Shown here in pieces: positions 1-11,338 of a stretch of DNA of 64,000 bases (positions are counted from its first letter, which is position 1; the number at the start of each line of letters is the position of its first letter). Position numbers and translations under genes: made by a program. Origin of the DNA: Gonatopus flavifemur (lineage: Eukaryota; Arthropoda; Insecta; Hymenoptera; Dryinidae). The stretch spans positions 3,636,501 through 3,700,500 of the forward strand of contig JAFFJZ010000013.1 of the NCBI GenBank assembly GCA_018340375.1, written 5' to 3'. The notes below the pieces were generated by a model. That model saw only the letters and a program-made list of their open reading frames with translations, searched no databases and was not told where the DNA came from.

Positions 1-195
1 ACCTTGATTGTTTCGGCGTTGACCAATCCTTCCTTGTCGACAATTTCTTCCAACTTGGCGAATGACTTCTGGAGAAGGATGATGCTGCCGATCTTCAAAC
101 CGCTCTCTGTACAATCGTGACGCTCTTTGATACACTCCGCGACACTCACCCAACATCATTAAGATATCAACACATTCGTTAGGTGAATAAACCAT
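1..195 (-). CDS. Mariner-type transposase, N-terminal part, cut by the window edge
   Basis: An open frame of 65 codons runs from an ATG at 195 to the window edge. It begins MVYSPNECVDILMMLGECRG and continues with an R-L-Y-R-E-R-F segment. This is the N-terminal helix-turn-helix start typical of the DD41D-like mariner transposases seen again at 16024-17097 (which starts MSDYAPNDIVDVLLCLGEAR). In that family this region binds the TIR; the catalytic DDE/D domain would lie outside the window. No stop or frameshift is visible in the part present, so integrity cannot be judged. The start was chosen because the ATG sits at the family-typical position, directly before the conserved motif. Confidence 0.6.
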   Translation of the reverse strand, partial: MVYSPNECVDILMMLGECRGVYQRASRLYRERFEDRQHHPSPEVIRQVGRNCRQGRIGQRRNNQG

Positions 196-672
196 TTTGA
201 ACCCGCACTTACACCGTAAACGATGAAAACTTCTTAATGATCATTTTCGTACTGCTATGAAGAATAAACTCTGGAGGTTAGTTCTGTTTACTTTCAATTC
301 AAGGTCGAAACGTGGGGTCCCACTGTAACTTTAATAACTGTGGTCAGAGGAACCACTCGTTTGAGGCTTTTCCGTGAAAATCCATAGGAAATGGTTTTTT
401 GACTTTCAAATGACCTCTAAATGACTTGATATGTTAACATATTCGGACGTAAAATTTTCCGCTCTTTCCATTTCTGAGGTCGAACGTAGGGTTGTCCATT
501 TGAAAAAACATACTTCGACCATCAATTATGCTCAAAATTGACCTCAAGGTCAAATTGAAGGTCACCATCTTATGGCCCCCTTCGAACCCGACAACTTCCA
601 CCTGAACAATTTTTTTCCCCCTCCATTCCCTGAAGAGTTATTCAGCTGTCCTGTTTTAAATGGGACGCCCTG
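1..672 (-). mobile_element. Clipped mariner-type DNA transposon, one end
   Basis: The right terminus reads GGGACGCCCTG followed by TA (673-674). This resembles the GGGACACCCTG-TA terminus of the complete element at 15536-17603. The other end lies outside the window. Inside is the N-terminal part of a transposase on the minus strand (1-195). The remaining 196-672 is noncoding, with AGGTCA-type motifs and a stretch near 440-485 that resembles the subterminal part of the next element. Seen: terminus, TA flank, partial ORF. Inferred: Tc1/mariner membership. Confidence 0.7.
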
Positions 673-879
673 TATATGCATATACAAGGGGAGGCATTTA
701 TCTTGAGACAACGGAATATCTTGATGGGATCACCTTTTATCGGAAAATGTTCCATACAAAAGTTGTAGAGTGTCAAAGGGGCTATCTGACAGTGACCTTG
801 GAAATGTCCTTGATCTCGATCTCCAAGGTCATTTGAAGGTCAAGTCCGGAATTCCGAACGGGACCCCCCCCCCCCCCCC

Positions 880-3800
880 TATTTGACCCCGGGAATGAAA
901 AGAGCGGAAAATTTTACGTCGAGATATGACCTTGACCTCAAGGTCGGGGCAATACCAAGATGATTCCAAGGTCAAAAGAAAAGAAATTTCGTCACACGAG
1001 AGGTGCTGTGCAACACGGAGGCTGGAACAGGCAGGACCTTGGAATGACCTTAACCTTCGAGGTCGTTCGAAGGTCACCTTAGGAATTAAACGAGTTCGTT
1101 ATTGAACGAGTTTGTTTTTGTCTTGTTACCGTGGGTCGGAGTGCTTGTTTTCGGTAAGTCCCCTCGCCTCTCACCGGTTTGAATGGTTTTTTTGTTTGGA
1201 ATGAACTTCTTCCAACAAATCCTCAAATTGGTCACCTTCAACTCCAATGCATTCATTGATCAGCGGAATCGTTCAAGTTTACGGAATTTTGTTGAATTTC
1301 ATTGAAACCCCGCTGTGCCGAAAGTGAACAAAATTCAACAAAATTTTTCCGCCAGGGATCTATCAGGAAACTATAATTCTAATACGGTTTCATCCAGTTC
1401 CCCATGTACTTCTTGCGAGCAATTCTCAGTTTCGGAAATTTCAAGATGGAGGTTTTAGTATGGCACTTCAAAAAATCATGACTGATCGAATTATCAAAGC
1501 TGCCATCTTGGAATTTCTGAAATTGGAAAATTTTTTTCCAAAAGTACATGGATAACTGATTGAAACCGTATGAGAATCATACTTTTCTGATAGTTGGTCT
1601 CCATGATTCCATAATAATGAAGGTGGAAGCAAATGGGGAAAAGTAGGTGCCCTGTGGCACCTGTTTTTATCGAGAGATAGTGAAGTGCTTTTGCAAGGAT
1701 TTTTTTTTATGTTGTTGGAATGCATTCAGGCAGCGCCTCATTGAAATTCAAGTCCAAAATTTCAAACGAAACCCCCCGTATTTGACCCCGGGAATGAAAA
1801 GAGCGGAGAATTTCACGTCAAGATATGACCTTGACCTCAAGGTCGGGGCAATACCAAGATGATTCCAAGGTCAGAAGGAAAGAAATTTTCTCACACGAGA
1901 GGTGCTGTGCAACACGGAGGCTGGAACAGGCGGGACCTTGGAATGACCTTAACCTTCGAGGTCGTTCGAAGGTCACCTCAGGAATTAAACGAGTTCGTTA
2001 TTGAACGAGTTTGTTTTTGTCTTGTTACCGTGGGTCGGAGTGCTTGTTTTCGGTAAGTCCCCTCGCCTCTCACCGGTTTGAATGGTTTTTTTGTTTGGAA
2101 TAAACTTCTTCCAACAAATCCTCAAATTGGTCACCTTCAACTCCAATGCATTCATTGATCAGCGGAATCGTTCAAGTTTACGGAATTTTGTTGAATTTCA
2201 TTGAAACCCCGCTGTGCCGAAAGTGAACAAAATTCAACAAAATTTTTCCGCCAGGGATCTATCAGGAAACTATAATTCTAATACGGTTTCATCCAGTTCC
2301 CCATGTACTTCTTGCGAGCAATTCTCAGTTTCGGAAATTTCAAGATGGAGGTTTTAGTATGGCACTTCAAAAAATCATGACTGATCGAATTATCAAAGCT
2401 GCCATCTTGGAATTTCTGAAATTGGAAAATTTTTTTCCAAAAGTACATGGATAACTGATTGAAACCGTATGAGAATCATACTTTTCTGATAGTTGGTCTC
2501 CATGATTCCATAATAATGAAGGTGGAAGCAAATGGGGAAAAGTAGGTGCCCTGTGGCACCTGTTGTTATCGAGAGATAGTGAAGTGCTTTTGCAAGGATT
2601 TTTTTTTATGTTGTTGGAATGCATTCAGGCAGCGCCTCATTGAAATTCAAGTCCAAAATTTCAAACGAAACCCCCCGTATTTGACCCCGGGAATGAAAAG
2701 AGCGGAGAATTTCACGTCAAGATATGACCTTGACCTCAAGGTCGGGGCAATACCAAGATGATTCCAAGGTCAGAAGGAAAGAAATTTTGTCACACGAGAG
2801 GTGCTGTGCAACACGGAGGCTGGAACAGGCGGGACCTTGGAATGACCTTAACCTTCGAGGTCGTTCGAAGGTCACCTTAGGAATTAAACGAGTTCGTTAT
2901 TGAACGAGTTTGTTTTTGTCTTGTTACCGTGGGTCGGAGTGCTTGTTTTCGGTAAGTCCCCTCGCCTCTCACCGGTTTGAATGGTTTTTTTGTTTGGAAT
3001 GAACTTCTTCCAACAAATCCTCAAATTGGTCACCTTCAACTCCAATGCATTCATTGATCAGCGGAATCGTTCAAGTTTACGGAATTTTGTTGAATTTCAT
3101 TGAAACCCCGCTGTGCCGAAAGTGAACAAAATTCAACAAAATTTTTCCGCCAGGGATCTATCAGGAAACTATAATTCTAATACGGTTTCATCCAGTTCCC
3201 CATGTACTTCTTGCGAGCAATTCTCAGTTTCGGAAATTTCAAGATGGAGGTTTTAGTATGGCACTTCAAAAAATCATGACTGATCGAATTATCAAAGCTG
3301 CCATCTTGGAATTTCTGAAATTGGAAAATTTTTTTCCAAAAGTACATGGATAACTGATTGAAACCGTATGAGAATCATACTTTTCTGATAGTTGGTCTCC
3401 ATGATTCCATAATAATGAAGGTGGAAGCAAATGGGGAAAAGTAGGTGCCCTGTGGCACCTGTTTTTATCGAGAGATAGTGAAGTGCTTTTGCAAGGATTT
3501 TTTTTTATGTTGTTGGAATGCATTCAGGCAGCGCCTCATTGAAATTCAAGTCCAAAATTTCAAACGAAACCCCCCGTATTTGACCCCGGGAATGAAAAGA
3601 GCGGAGAATTTCACGTCAAGATATGACCTTGACCTCAAGGTCGGGGCAATACCAAGATGATTCCAAGGTCAGAAGGAAAGAAATTTTGTCACACGAGAGG
3701 TGCTGTGCAACACGGAGGCTGGAACAGGCGGGACCTTGGAATGACCTTAACCTTCGAGGTCGTTCGAAGGTCACCTTAGGAATTAAACGAGTTCGTTATT

Positions 3801-6650
3801 GAACGAGTTTGTTTTTGTCTTGTTACCGTGGGTCGGAGTGCTTGTTTTCGGTAAGTCCCCTCGCCTCTCACCGGTTTGAATGGTTTTTTTGTTTGGAATG
3901 AACTTCTTCCAACAAATCCTCAAATTGGTCACCTTCAACTCCAATGCATTCATTGATCAGCGGAATCGTTCAAGTTTACGGAATTTTGTTGAATTTCATT
4001 GAAACCCCGCTGTGCCGAAAGTGAACAAAATTCAACAAAATTTTTTCCGCCAGGATCTATCAGGAAACTATAATTCTAATACGGTTTCATCCAGTTCCCC
4101 ATGTACTTCTTGCGAGCAATTCTCAGTTTCGGAAATTTCAAGATGGAGGTTTTAGTATGGCACTTCAAAAAATCATGACTGATCGAATTATCAAAGCTGC
4201 CATCTTGGAATTTCTGAAATTGGAAAATTTTTTTCCAAAAGTACATGGATAACTGATTGAAACCGTATGAGAATCATACTTTTCTGATAGTTGGTCTCCA
4301 TGATTCCATAATAATGAAGGTGGAAGCAAATGGGGAAAAGTAGGTGCCCTGTGGCACCTGTTGTTATCGAGAGATAGTGAAGTGCTTTTGCAAGGATTTT
4401 TTTTTATGTTGTTGGAATGCATTCAGGCAGCGCCTCATTGAAATTCAAGTCCAAAATTTCAAACGAAACCCCCCGTATTTGACCCCGGGAATGAAAAGAG
4501 CGGAGAATTTCACGTCAAGATATGACCTTGACCTCAAGGTCGGGGCAATACCAAGATGATTCCAAGGTCAGAAGGAAAGAAATTTTGTCACACGAGAGGT
4601 GCTGTGCAACACGGAGGCTGGAACAGGCGGGACCTTGGAATGACCTTAACCTTCGAGGTCGTTCGAAGGTCACCTTAGGAATTAAACGAGTTCGTTATTG
4701 AACGAGTTTGTTTTTGTCTTGTTACCGTGGGTCGGAGTGCTTGTTTTCGGTAAGTCCCCTCGCCTCTCACCGGTTTGAATGGTTTTTTTGTTTGGAATAA
4801 ACTTCTTCCAACAAATCCTCAAATTGGTCACCTTCAACTCCAATGCATTCATTGATCAGCGGAATCGTTCAAGTTTACGGAATTTTGTTGAATTTCATTG
4901 AAACCCCGCTGTGCCGAAAGTGAACAAAATTCAACAAAATTTTTCCGCCAGGGATCTATCAGGAAACTATAATTCTAATACGGTTTCATCCAGTTCCCCA
5001 TGTACTTCTTGCGAGCAATTCTCAGTTTCGGAAATTTCAAGATGGAGGTTTTAGTATGGCACTTCAAAAAATCATGACTGATCGAATTATCAAAGCTGCC
5101 ATCTTGGAATTTCTGAAATTGGAAAATTTTTTTCCAAAAGTACATGGATAACTGATTGAAACCGTATGAGAATCATACTTTTCTGATAGTTGGTCTCCAT
5201 GATTCCATAATAATGAAGGTGGAAGCAAATGGGGAAAAGTAGGTGCCCTGTGGCACCTGTTGTTATCGAGAGATAGTGAAGTGCTTTTGCAAGGATTTTT
5301 TTTTATGTTGTTGGAATGCATTCAGGCAGCGCCTCATTGAAATTCAAGTCCAAAATTTCAAACGAAACCCCCCGTATTTGACCCCGGGAATGAAAAGAGC
5401 GGAGAATTTCACGTCAAGATATGACCTTGACCTCAAGGTCGGGGCAATACCAAGATGATTCCAAGGTCAGAAGGAAAGAAATTTTGTCACACGAGAGGTG
5501 CTGTGCAACACGGAGGCTGGAACAGGCGGGACCTTGGAATGACCTTAACCTTCGAGGTCGTTCGAAGGTCACCTTAGGAATTAAACGAGTTCGTTATTGA
5601 ACGAGTTTGTTTTTGTCTTGTTACCGTGGGTCGGAGTGCTTGTTTTCGGTAAGTCCCCTCGCCTCTCACCGGTTTGAATGGTTTTTTTGTTTGGAATAAA
5701 CTTCTTCCAACAAATCCTCAAATTGGTCACCTTCAACTCCAATGCATTCATTGATCAGCGGAATCGTTCAAGTTTACGGAATTTTGTTGAATTTCATTGA
5801 AACCCCGCTGTGCCGAAAGTGAACAAAATTCAACAAAATTTTTCCGCCAGGGATCTATCAGGAAAGTATAATTCTAATACGGTTTCATCCAGTTCCCCAT
5901 GTACTTCTTGCGAGCAATTCTCAGTTTCGGAAATTTCAAGATGGAGGTTTTAGTATGGCACTTCAAAAAATCATGACTGATCGAATTATCAAAGCTGCCA
6001 TCTTGGAATTTCTCAAATTGGAAAATTTTTTTCCAAAAGTACATGGATAACTGATTGAAACCGTATGAGAATCATACTTTTCTGATAGTTGGTCTCCATG
6101 ATTCCATAATAATGAAGGTGGAAGCAAATGGGGAAAAGTAGGTGCCCTGTGGCACCTGTTGTTATCGAGAGATAGTGAAGTGCTTTTGCAAGGATTTTTT
6201 TTCATGTTGTTGGAATGCATTCAGGCAGCGCCTCATTGAAATTCAAGTCCAAAATTTCAAACGAAACCCCCCGTATTTGACCCCGGGAATGAAAAGAGCG
6301 GAGAATTTCACGTCAAGATATGACCTTGACCTCAAGGTCGGGGCAATACCAAGATGATTCCAAGGTCAGAAGGAAAGAAATTTTGTCACACGAGAGGTGT
6401 TGTGCAACACGGAGGCTGGAACAGGCAGGACCTTGAAATGACCTTGACCTTCAAGGTCGTTTGGAGGTCACCCTAGAAATTGAACGAGTTCGTTGTCAAA
6501 CGAGTTTGTTTTTGTCCTGTTACTGTGGGACGGAGTGCCTGTTTTCGGTGAGTTCTCTTGCCTCTCACAATTTTGAATGCTTGTTTCATTTGAAATCAAG
6601 TTATTTCAACGAATCTTCAAATTTGTGACCTTCAACTTCAATGCACTTAT
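880..6650. repeat. Tandem array of an 899-bp unit, six full copies plus a partial seventh
   Basis: Units begin at 880, 1779, 2678, 3577, 4476 and 5375 (TATTTGACCCCGGG), and a partial one runs from 6274 to about 6650. Copies differ at only a few sites. Each unit contains an AGGTCA-rich stretch, a segment homologous to the transposase C-terminus (about 1205-1275 in unit 1, read on the minus strand), and an imperfect hairpin (about 1367-1590 in unit 1) whose arms end in CTATCAG. The short ORFs that recur every 899 bp in this array are by-products of the repeat and not genes. Confidence 0.95.
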
Positions 6651-6681
6651 TGATCCGTACTTCGAAAGATCGTACGCAACT

Positions 6682-7667
6682 TCAAAGCATATTAGGTGGT
6701 ATTTTGGCACAAGCATCCTTGATCCGCTGTATCATGTCTCCTCGAGATGTTGGCACTTGTTTGTAAACTTCGCTCTTCAAGTAACCCCATAAAAAGAAGT
6801 TTGGCAAGGTGAGGTCTGGCAATCTCGCTGGTCAATCTACTGGACCACTCCTACCAATCCAGCTTCCATCGAACTCGCGATCTAAAACTTGACAAGCAAC
6901 TCGAGAATGAAGCGCTGGACATGTATCGTGTTGAAACCACATTCGTTGCCTCACAGCTAACGTTACGTCTTCAAGTAAAAGCGGAAGTTGGTTTCCCAAA
7001 TAATCACGGTATTTTCCGCCGTTGAAGTAACCCTCAATGAAGTGTGGACCCACAACCTGGTCATCAACTTTCCCACACCAAACGGTCACAGACCATTGAC
7101 GTTGATGTTCGACTTGACGTAACCAATGTGGATTTTCATTACTCCAGTAGTGCATATTATGCCTATCAACCGTGCCATGGTTGGTGAAAGAGGACTCGTC
7201 CGGAAATAGTACTTGAGCAGGAAATCAGGATCTAATTGGGTGTGTTGACGTGCCCATTGGCAAAAAATAATTCGGTTTTGAAAATCATTACCATGGAGTT
7301 ATTGATGCAATGAAATGTGGTAGGGGTGATATTTCTGTTTCTTCAATATCCTGCATACACTACGTTGCGAAATTCCAGAATCATGTTCGATTTCTCGAGT
7401 ACTGACATGAGAATCAGCATTCACTGCAGCTAATACAGCAATCTCATTGTCGAATTCAGTGACTGTGTTGCGACGGACTCTTTTTCTGTTTCCCACACTC
7501 CCCTCTTCCATGAATTGTTTAACGACCCAATGGAAAGATGCTCGAAATGGCACGTTGTTCGGAAAACGTCCAGCATAAAGCAAAACACCGGCATGAACAT
7601 TCCTGGCACATTCACCATCAATGAGGATCATTTCTATTCTTCCTTCTACAGGAATGGCCTTCATCAT
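6682..7667 (-). pseudogene. Broken DD41D-type mariner transposase
   Basis: Reading starts at an ATG at 7667 (MMKAIPVEGRIEM) and runs through a helix-turn-helix region (VSTREIEHDSGISQRSV) and the family motif KYHPYHISLHQ, where a stop and frameshift follow (about 7299). The catalytic domain continues in another frame: PDESSF near 7200 carries the first Asp and MWFQHD near 6935 the second. The third position reads LPNFFLWG where the relative at 16024 has SPDFFLWG, so that Asp is replaced by Asn. A TGA also interrupts at 6832. C-terminal similarity continues past 6682 into the partial seventh array unit. With two stops, a frameshift and a lost catalytic residue it is not functional. Confidence 0.75.
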
Positions 7668-7879
7668 TGGGAGAAAATTTAACAGGGGGAAATTCAGAAA
7701 GGAATCAGCAGTCAGCAAAAGAGAAGATTAGAGAAATCAGAATACACAAATCACGATATTCGTTGACGTGCCGAGTTATGAACCGAAGATATCGAGAGAC
7801 AGAACGCAATTACACACACCGGTTCGATGTGGTATGTTTTGTTTTCATGCAATGCTTTGAATTCAACGACCGTGTACGA

Positions 7880-8080
7880 CTGTGTTTATGCCCGTGTTGG
7901 TGTACATTTGGTGTGGAATAATTGATCACAAGGTTGTGAGTGCCCACTTCATTGAAGGTAACTCGAACCATGGAAAATATCGGGATCTTTTGGAAAACCA
8001 ACTTCCGCTTTTGCTTGTGGACGTAATGTTAGCTGTGAACCAACAAATGTCGTTTCAAGGCAACAAATGTGTGGCTTAAA
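7880..8080 (+). pseudogene. Transposase fragment in inverted orientation
   Basis: The plus-strand translation contains WCGIIDHKVVSAHFIEG and LLENQLPLLLVDVMLAVNQQ. It matches the minus-strand fragment at 6832-7155 (WCGKVDDQVVGPHFIEG, YLGNQLPLLLEDVTLAVRQR). It is therefore a second, diverged piece of the same transposase lying head to head with 6682-7667. Transposase C-terminal similarity returns at about 8590-8670 inside the inverted arm. Confidence 0.7.
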
Positions 8081-8104
8081 TTGACGCTTATTCAGGCTTC
8101 TTCG

Positions 8105-9169
8105 AAATTTCAATGAGTGCGGTGCCTGAATGCATTTCAACAACATAAAAAAAAATCCTTGCAAAAGCACTTCACTATCTCTCAATAAAAACAGGTGCCA
8201 CAGGGCACCTACTTTTCCCCATTTGATCTTACCTTCATTATTATGTAATTATGGAGACCAACTATCAGAAAAGTATGATTCTCATACGGTTTCAATCAGT
8301 TATCCATGTACTTTTGGGAAAAAATTTTCCAATTTTAGAAATTCCAAGATGGCAGCTTTGATAATTCGATCAGTCATGATTTTTTGAAGTTCCATACTAA
8401 AACCTCCATCTTGAAATTTCCAAAACTGAGAATTGCTCGCGAGAAGTACATGGAGAACTGGATGAAACCGTATTAGAATTATAGTTTCCTGATAGATCCC
8501 TGGCGGAAAAATTTTGTTGAATTTTGTTCACTTTTGGCACAGCGGGGTTTCAATGAAATTCAACAAAATTCCGTAAGCTTGAACGATTTCACGGATCAAT
8601 AAATGCATTGGAGTTGAAGGTGACCAATTTGAGCATTTGTTGGAAGAAGTTTATTCCAAACAAAAAAACCATTCAAACCGGCGAGAGGCGAGGGGACTCA
8701 CCGGAAACAAGCACCTCGACCCACAGTAACAGGACAAAAACAAACTCGTTTGACAACGAACTCGTTCAATTGCTAAGGTGACCTCCAAACGACCTTGAAG
8801 GTCAAGGTCATTTCAAGATCCTGCCTGTTCCAGCCTCCGTGTTGCACAACACCTCTCGTGTGACGAAATTTCTTTTCTTTTGACATTGGAATCATCTTGG
8901 TATTGCCCCGACCTTGAGGTCAAGGTCATATCTCGACGTGAAATTTTACGCTCTTTTCATTCCCGGGGTCAAATAGCGGGGGGGGGGGGGGTCCCGTTTG
9001 AAATTTCGAACTTGACCTTCAAATGACCTTGGAGATCGAGATCAAGGACATTTTCAAGGTCACTGTTGGATAGCCCCCTTGACACCCTACAACTTTTGTG
9101 TAAAACATTTCCCAATAAAAGGTGATCCCACAAGATATTTCGTTGTCCCAAGATAAATGCCTCACCCTG
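8105..9169 (-). repeat. Inverted single copy of the array unit plus terminal repeat
   Basis: The reverse complement of 8105-8990 matches the 899-bp unit with moderate divergence, including the hairpin and the AGGTCA-rich part. 9003-9169 matches the left terminus (685-843), including the stretch on both sides that precedes the C-tract (861-879 left; G-tract 8980-8992 right). This arm has one unit where the left arm has more than six, so the expansion affected one arm only. Confidence 0.85.
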
Positions 9170-9877
9170 TATATAGGTTTGTTAATGCATTGAAATATAT
9201 TTGAGGAAACAATAAGATTCCATGTGCATGCGGCTTGGAGATAATAGGTTATGTTCATCCAATTTTCACATGGGCTCTCGAGCTGTGACATTTACATACT
9301 CCTTTTTCCCCGACTTGCAGTTGCATTGCGGACTTTCAAGAAATGAATATTTCAATGAATTTCTCAATGAGTATTCCTAGAAATCTCACTGACTTACCGA
9401 ATGGGGTGGAAGGGGTTGAAGAAAAAGTTCTAGGAGTTTGGTGGGCACATCAAAGTTGCAACTCGTAGAGAATGCAGTCCCGAATGTTTGGCTGTTGTGA
9501 GGTCATGTTGCTCTCACAGATATCATATATAGCGTGCAAAAACCTCTGAGGTTGAGTCTTCAAAACTGCAGATAAGGGTAAGAATACTAAAATCCCAAAT
9601 AGGAATTCTCACTCGATTAAAAAAGTGAAAAATCAAGTAATACATTTGATATTACGTACTCCATCAACAGATATAATGTTTTCCTGCAAATACTATACGG
9701 CCTCAAGGGAACACAAACTTTTTATGTCGAATTTATGTCTATTGTACGTGAATCCACGTTCATGGAATGTTTGATAGTCTTTTGAATGTCCGGAGGTTGA
9801 ATAGACCTCTGTTGAACGTTCCTTGAACCTTCATGTTCTCTTAGGGGGGGGGGGGGGGTCGTATCACGTTTCCCGAA
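9170..9877. other. Unassigned sequence with a G-tract
   Basis: No coding region or known repeat is recognised. A run of about 14 G lies at 9845-9858, similar to the homopolymers in the neighbouring element. Confidence 0.3.
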
Positions 9878-10075
9878 ATGATTTGGATCATGAATTTTTC
9901 TAAGTCATATAAGAATCAGAAGAAGCAATGGTACATCCAAGGCTGCTCTGAGAAATTCATACATCCACCCAACGAAGACTGTATTCAGTGCAGTGGATGT
10001 GAAGAATGGTATCATGAAAAATATGCCGGCAATCCGAATCACACAGAACCGTTCATATCTCCCACATATGCGTAG
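9878..10075 (+). pseudogene. Remnant with a PHD-like zinc finger, probably a transposase C-terminus
   Basis: The 65-codon frame contains CIQCSGCEEWYHEKYAG and ends NHTEPFISPTYA. The C-x2-C...W-Y-H-E-K pattern is that of PHD-like fingers, which are common at the C-termini of pogo/Tigger-type transposases in insects. The Cys expected after the WYHEK motif is Tyr here, and the final C-x2-C pair reads SPTY, so the finger is broken. No DDE domain is recognisable upstream. Family assignment is inferred from this one motif. Confidence 0.4.
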
Positions 10076-10927
10076 GATAAAATTTTCCTATTCATCAGAC
10101 GCCTTCAGGGTTCGAAGAAGAGTTTCGTTGTGTCAAATCGTTTGTTATTAATATACATTTCATATTTATTAATGATCCATTTCACCCCCAATTTTGGAGT
10201 GAATCAGATATTCACCATTTGATGTTCATTTCGTTGTAAAATAAAGAACTGCGTATCCGCATATTCTTTTCCTGCATACATCTTAGGCCAAAGACATATA
10301 CAATCAGAATTCATCCACGAATCCACTGAAGAAACTCTCCTCCTGTTTATTCCCATCCATTGGGACTAAAGTTATCCGATTCACTCCTGTCTACCATACT
10401 GCGACGAATTTCAGCTCTAGAAGCTATTGCTATAACCCTCCATTCACCACCGTTAGGAATGAATCCCCACATGATTTGAGAAAGAAGAGAATAAACCAAT
10501 GAATCATTAATACCGGAACTGTGATGAAGGAGCAGAATCTGGATGAATAATTTCTCACAATTATGTATAATTGAAATATATTTATATGAGCCATATTGAA
10601 TTATAGATGAACGTTTTGAAAATTTCTCCACTCGAGGAGTTCTGTACATTTATTCCATGACCCCTACACGGGAATTCAATCCACAGAGACACTCCCAACT
10701 CTCCCTCGTTTCTTAGCTCCCCTTGTTCTTTTCCAAGGAAAATGTTGTTCGAAAATACAAGTTTCCACAAAAAATACAAAGAGTACATCATTTGGGAGAA
10801 AAATTGATAAGTGAATGGGACCTTGAGGAATTGTATAGGCTCCAACAGTGGATTTTTATCTCCTCATTATATCGCTCATCATGCATAACAATGAAATTCT
10901 CACAAGAGCACCATAATCTGATTACAG

Positions 10928-11078
10928 GCAGCAATTGAACCCGGCTTCAACGACGACGAGTAGCAGTCGAAATAGCGTTGGATCTCCACCATGTTCATCT
11001 CCAATCGAATTGAGGCATCGATCACCAACTTCGTTACCATCAGTACCAACGGTTTGGTCTCAGGAGACTCTTTTCTAG
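10928..11078 (+). CDS. Candidate host exon, Ser/Pro/Thr-rich, unrecognised
   Basis: After a possible splice acceptor (CTGATTACAG ending 10927) there are 49 sense codons plus a TAG at 11076-11078. The translation is strongly compositional (QLNPASTTTSSSRNSVGSPP, then SPIELRHRSPTSLPSVP), as in disordered tails of regulatory proteins. None of the transposon families in the window has such a segment. No matching upstream exon was found, so it may equally be chance. If real it would be a terminal exon. Confidence 0.25.
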
Positions 11079-11338
11079 AACATGTGGAGTATTTTGGTTC
11101 TTCGTCAAAGGAAAACAAAGGAAGCAAAGAAAAAAATAATAATCCACGTTTGGATCGTTAAGGAGGAAATCATCTTTCATCGGTCTGCTCTTGAGCATCA
11201 AAAAGGAACATTTCACGCAGTGCGATTCAACATTAAGACGGTGGATAGATTATCTTGATTGGTTATTGACCAATCATGTATGAATATGATTTTCATCCGT
11301 CATTTGACTATTTATAAACGGTTTTGATGCATTCAGGT

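Larger units (their letters stand above)
685..9169 (-). mobile_element. Composite long-TIR mariner-type element with an amplified arm
   Basis: The left end (from 685, CAAGGGGAGGCATTTATC) and the right end (reverse complement of 9169 inward, CAGGGTGAGGCATTTATC) are inverted repeats flanked by TA at 683-684 and 9170-9171. That fits Tc1/mariner insertion at TA. The homology runs inward for about 1 kb on each side. The left arm then repeats as 899-bp units to about 6650, while the right arm carries one inverted unit (8105-8990). Transposase remnants lie between: minus strand at 6682-7667 and plus strand at 7880-8080. It reads as two copies of one element fused head to head, with one arm expanded. 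It begins only 12 bp after the neighbouring element ends (672). Confidence 0.65.

Noticed and set aside
861..880. C-tract (861-879) and G-tracts (8980-8992, 9845-9858) as quadruplex or regulatory signals
   Set aside because: Single homopolymers do not form the four-run quadruplex pattern; two of them are matching parts of the inverted arms and prone to slippage.
1468..6357. Repeating 85- and 71-codon ORFs on opposite strands every 899 bp
   Set aside because: They are the two translations of the same hairpin part of the tandem unit, carry no protein motif, and change with each copy only as the DNA does.
880..6650. CRISPR-like array
   Set aside because: The repeat unit is 899 bp with no variable spacers and the sequence is eukaryotic.
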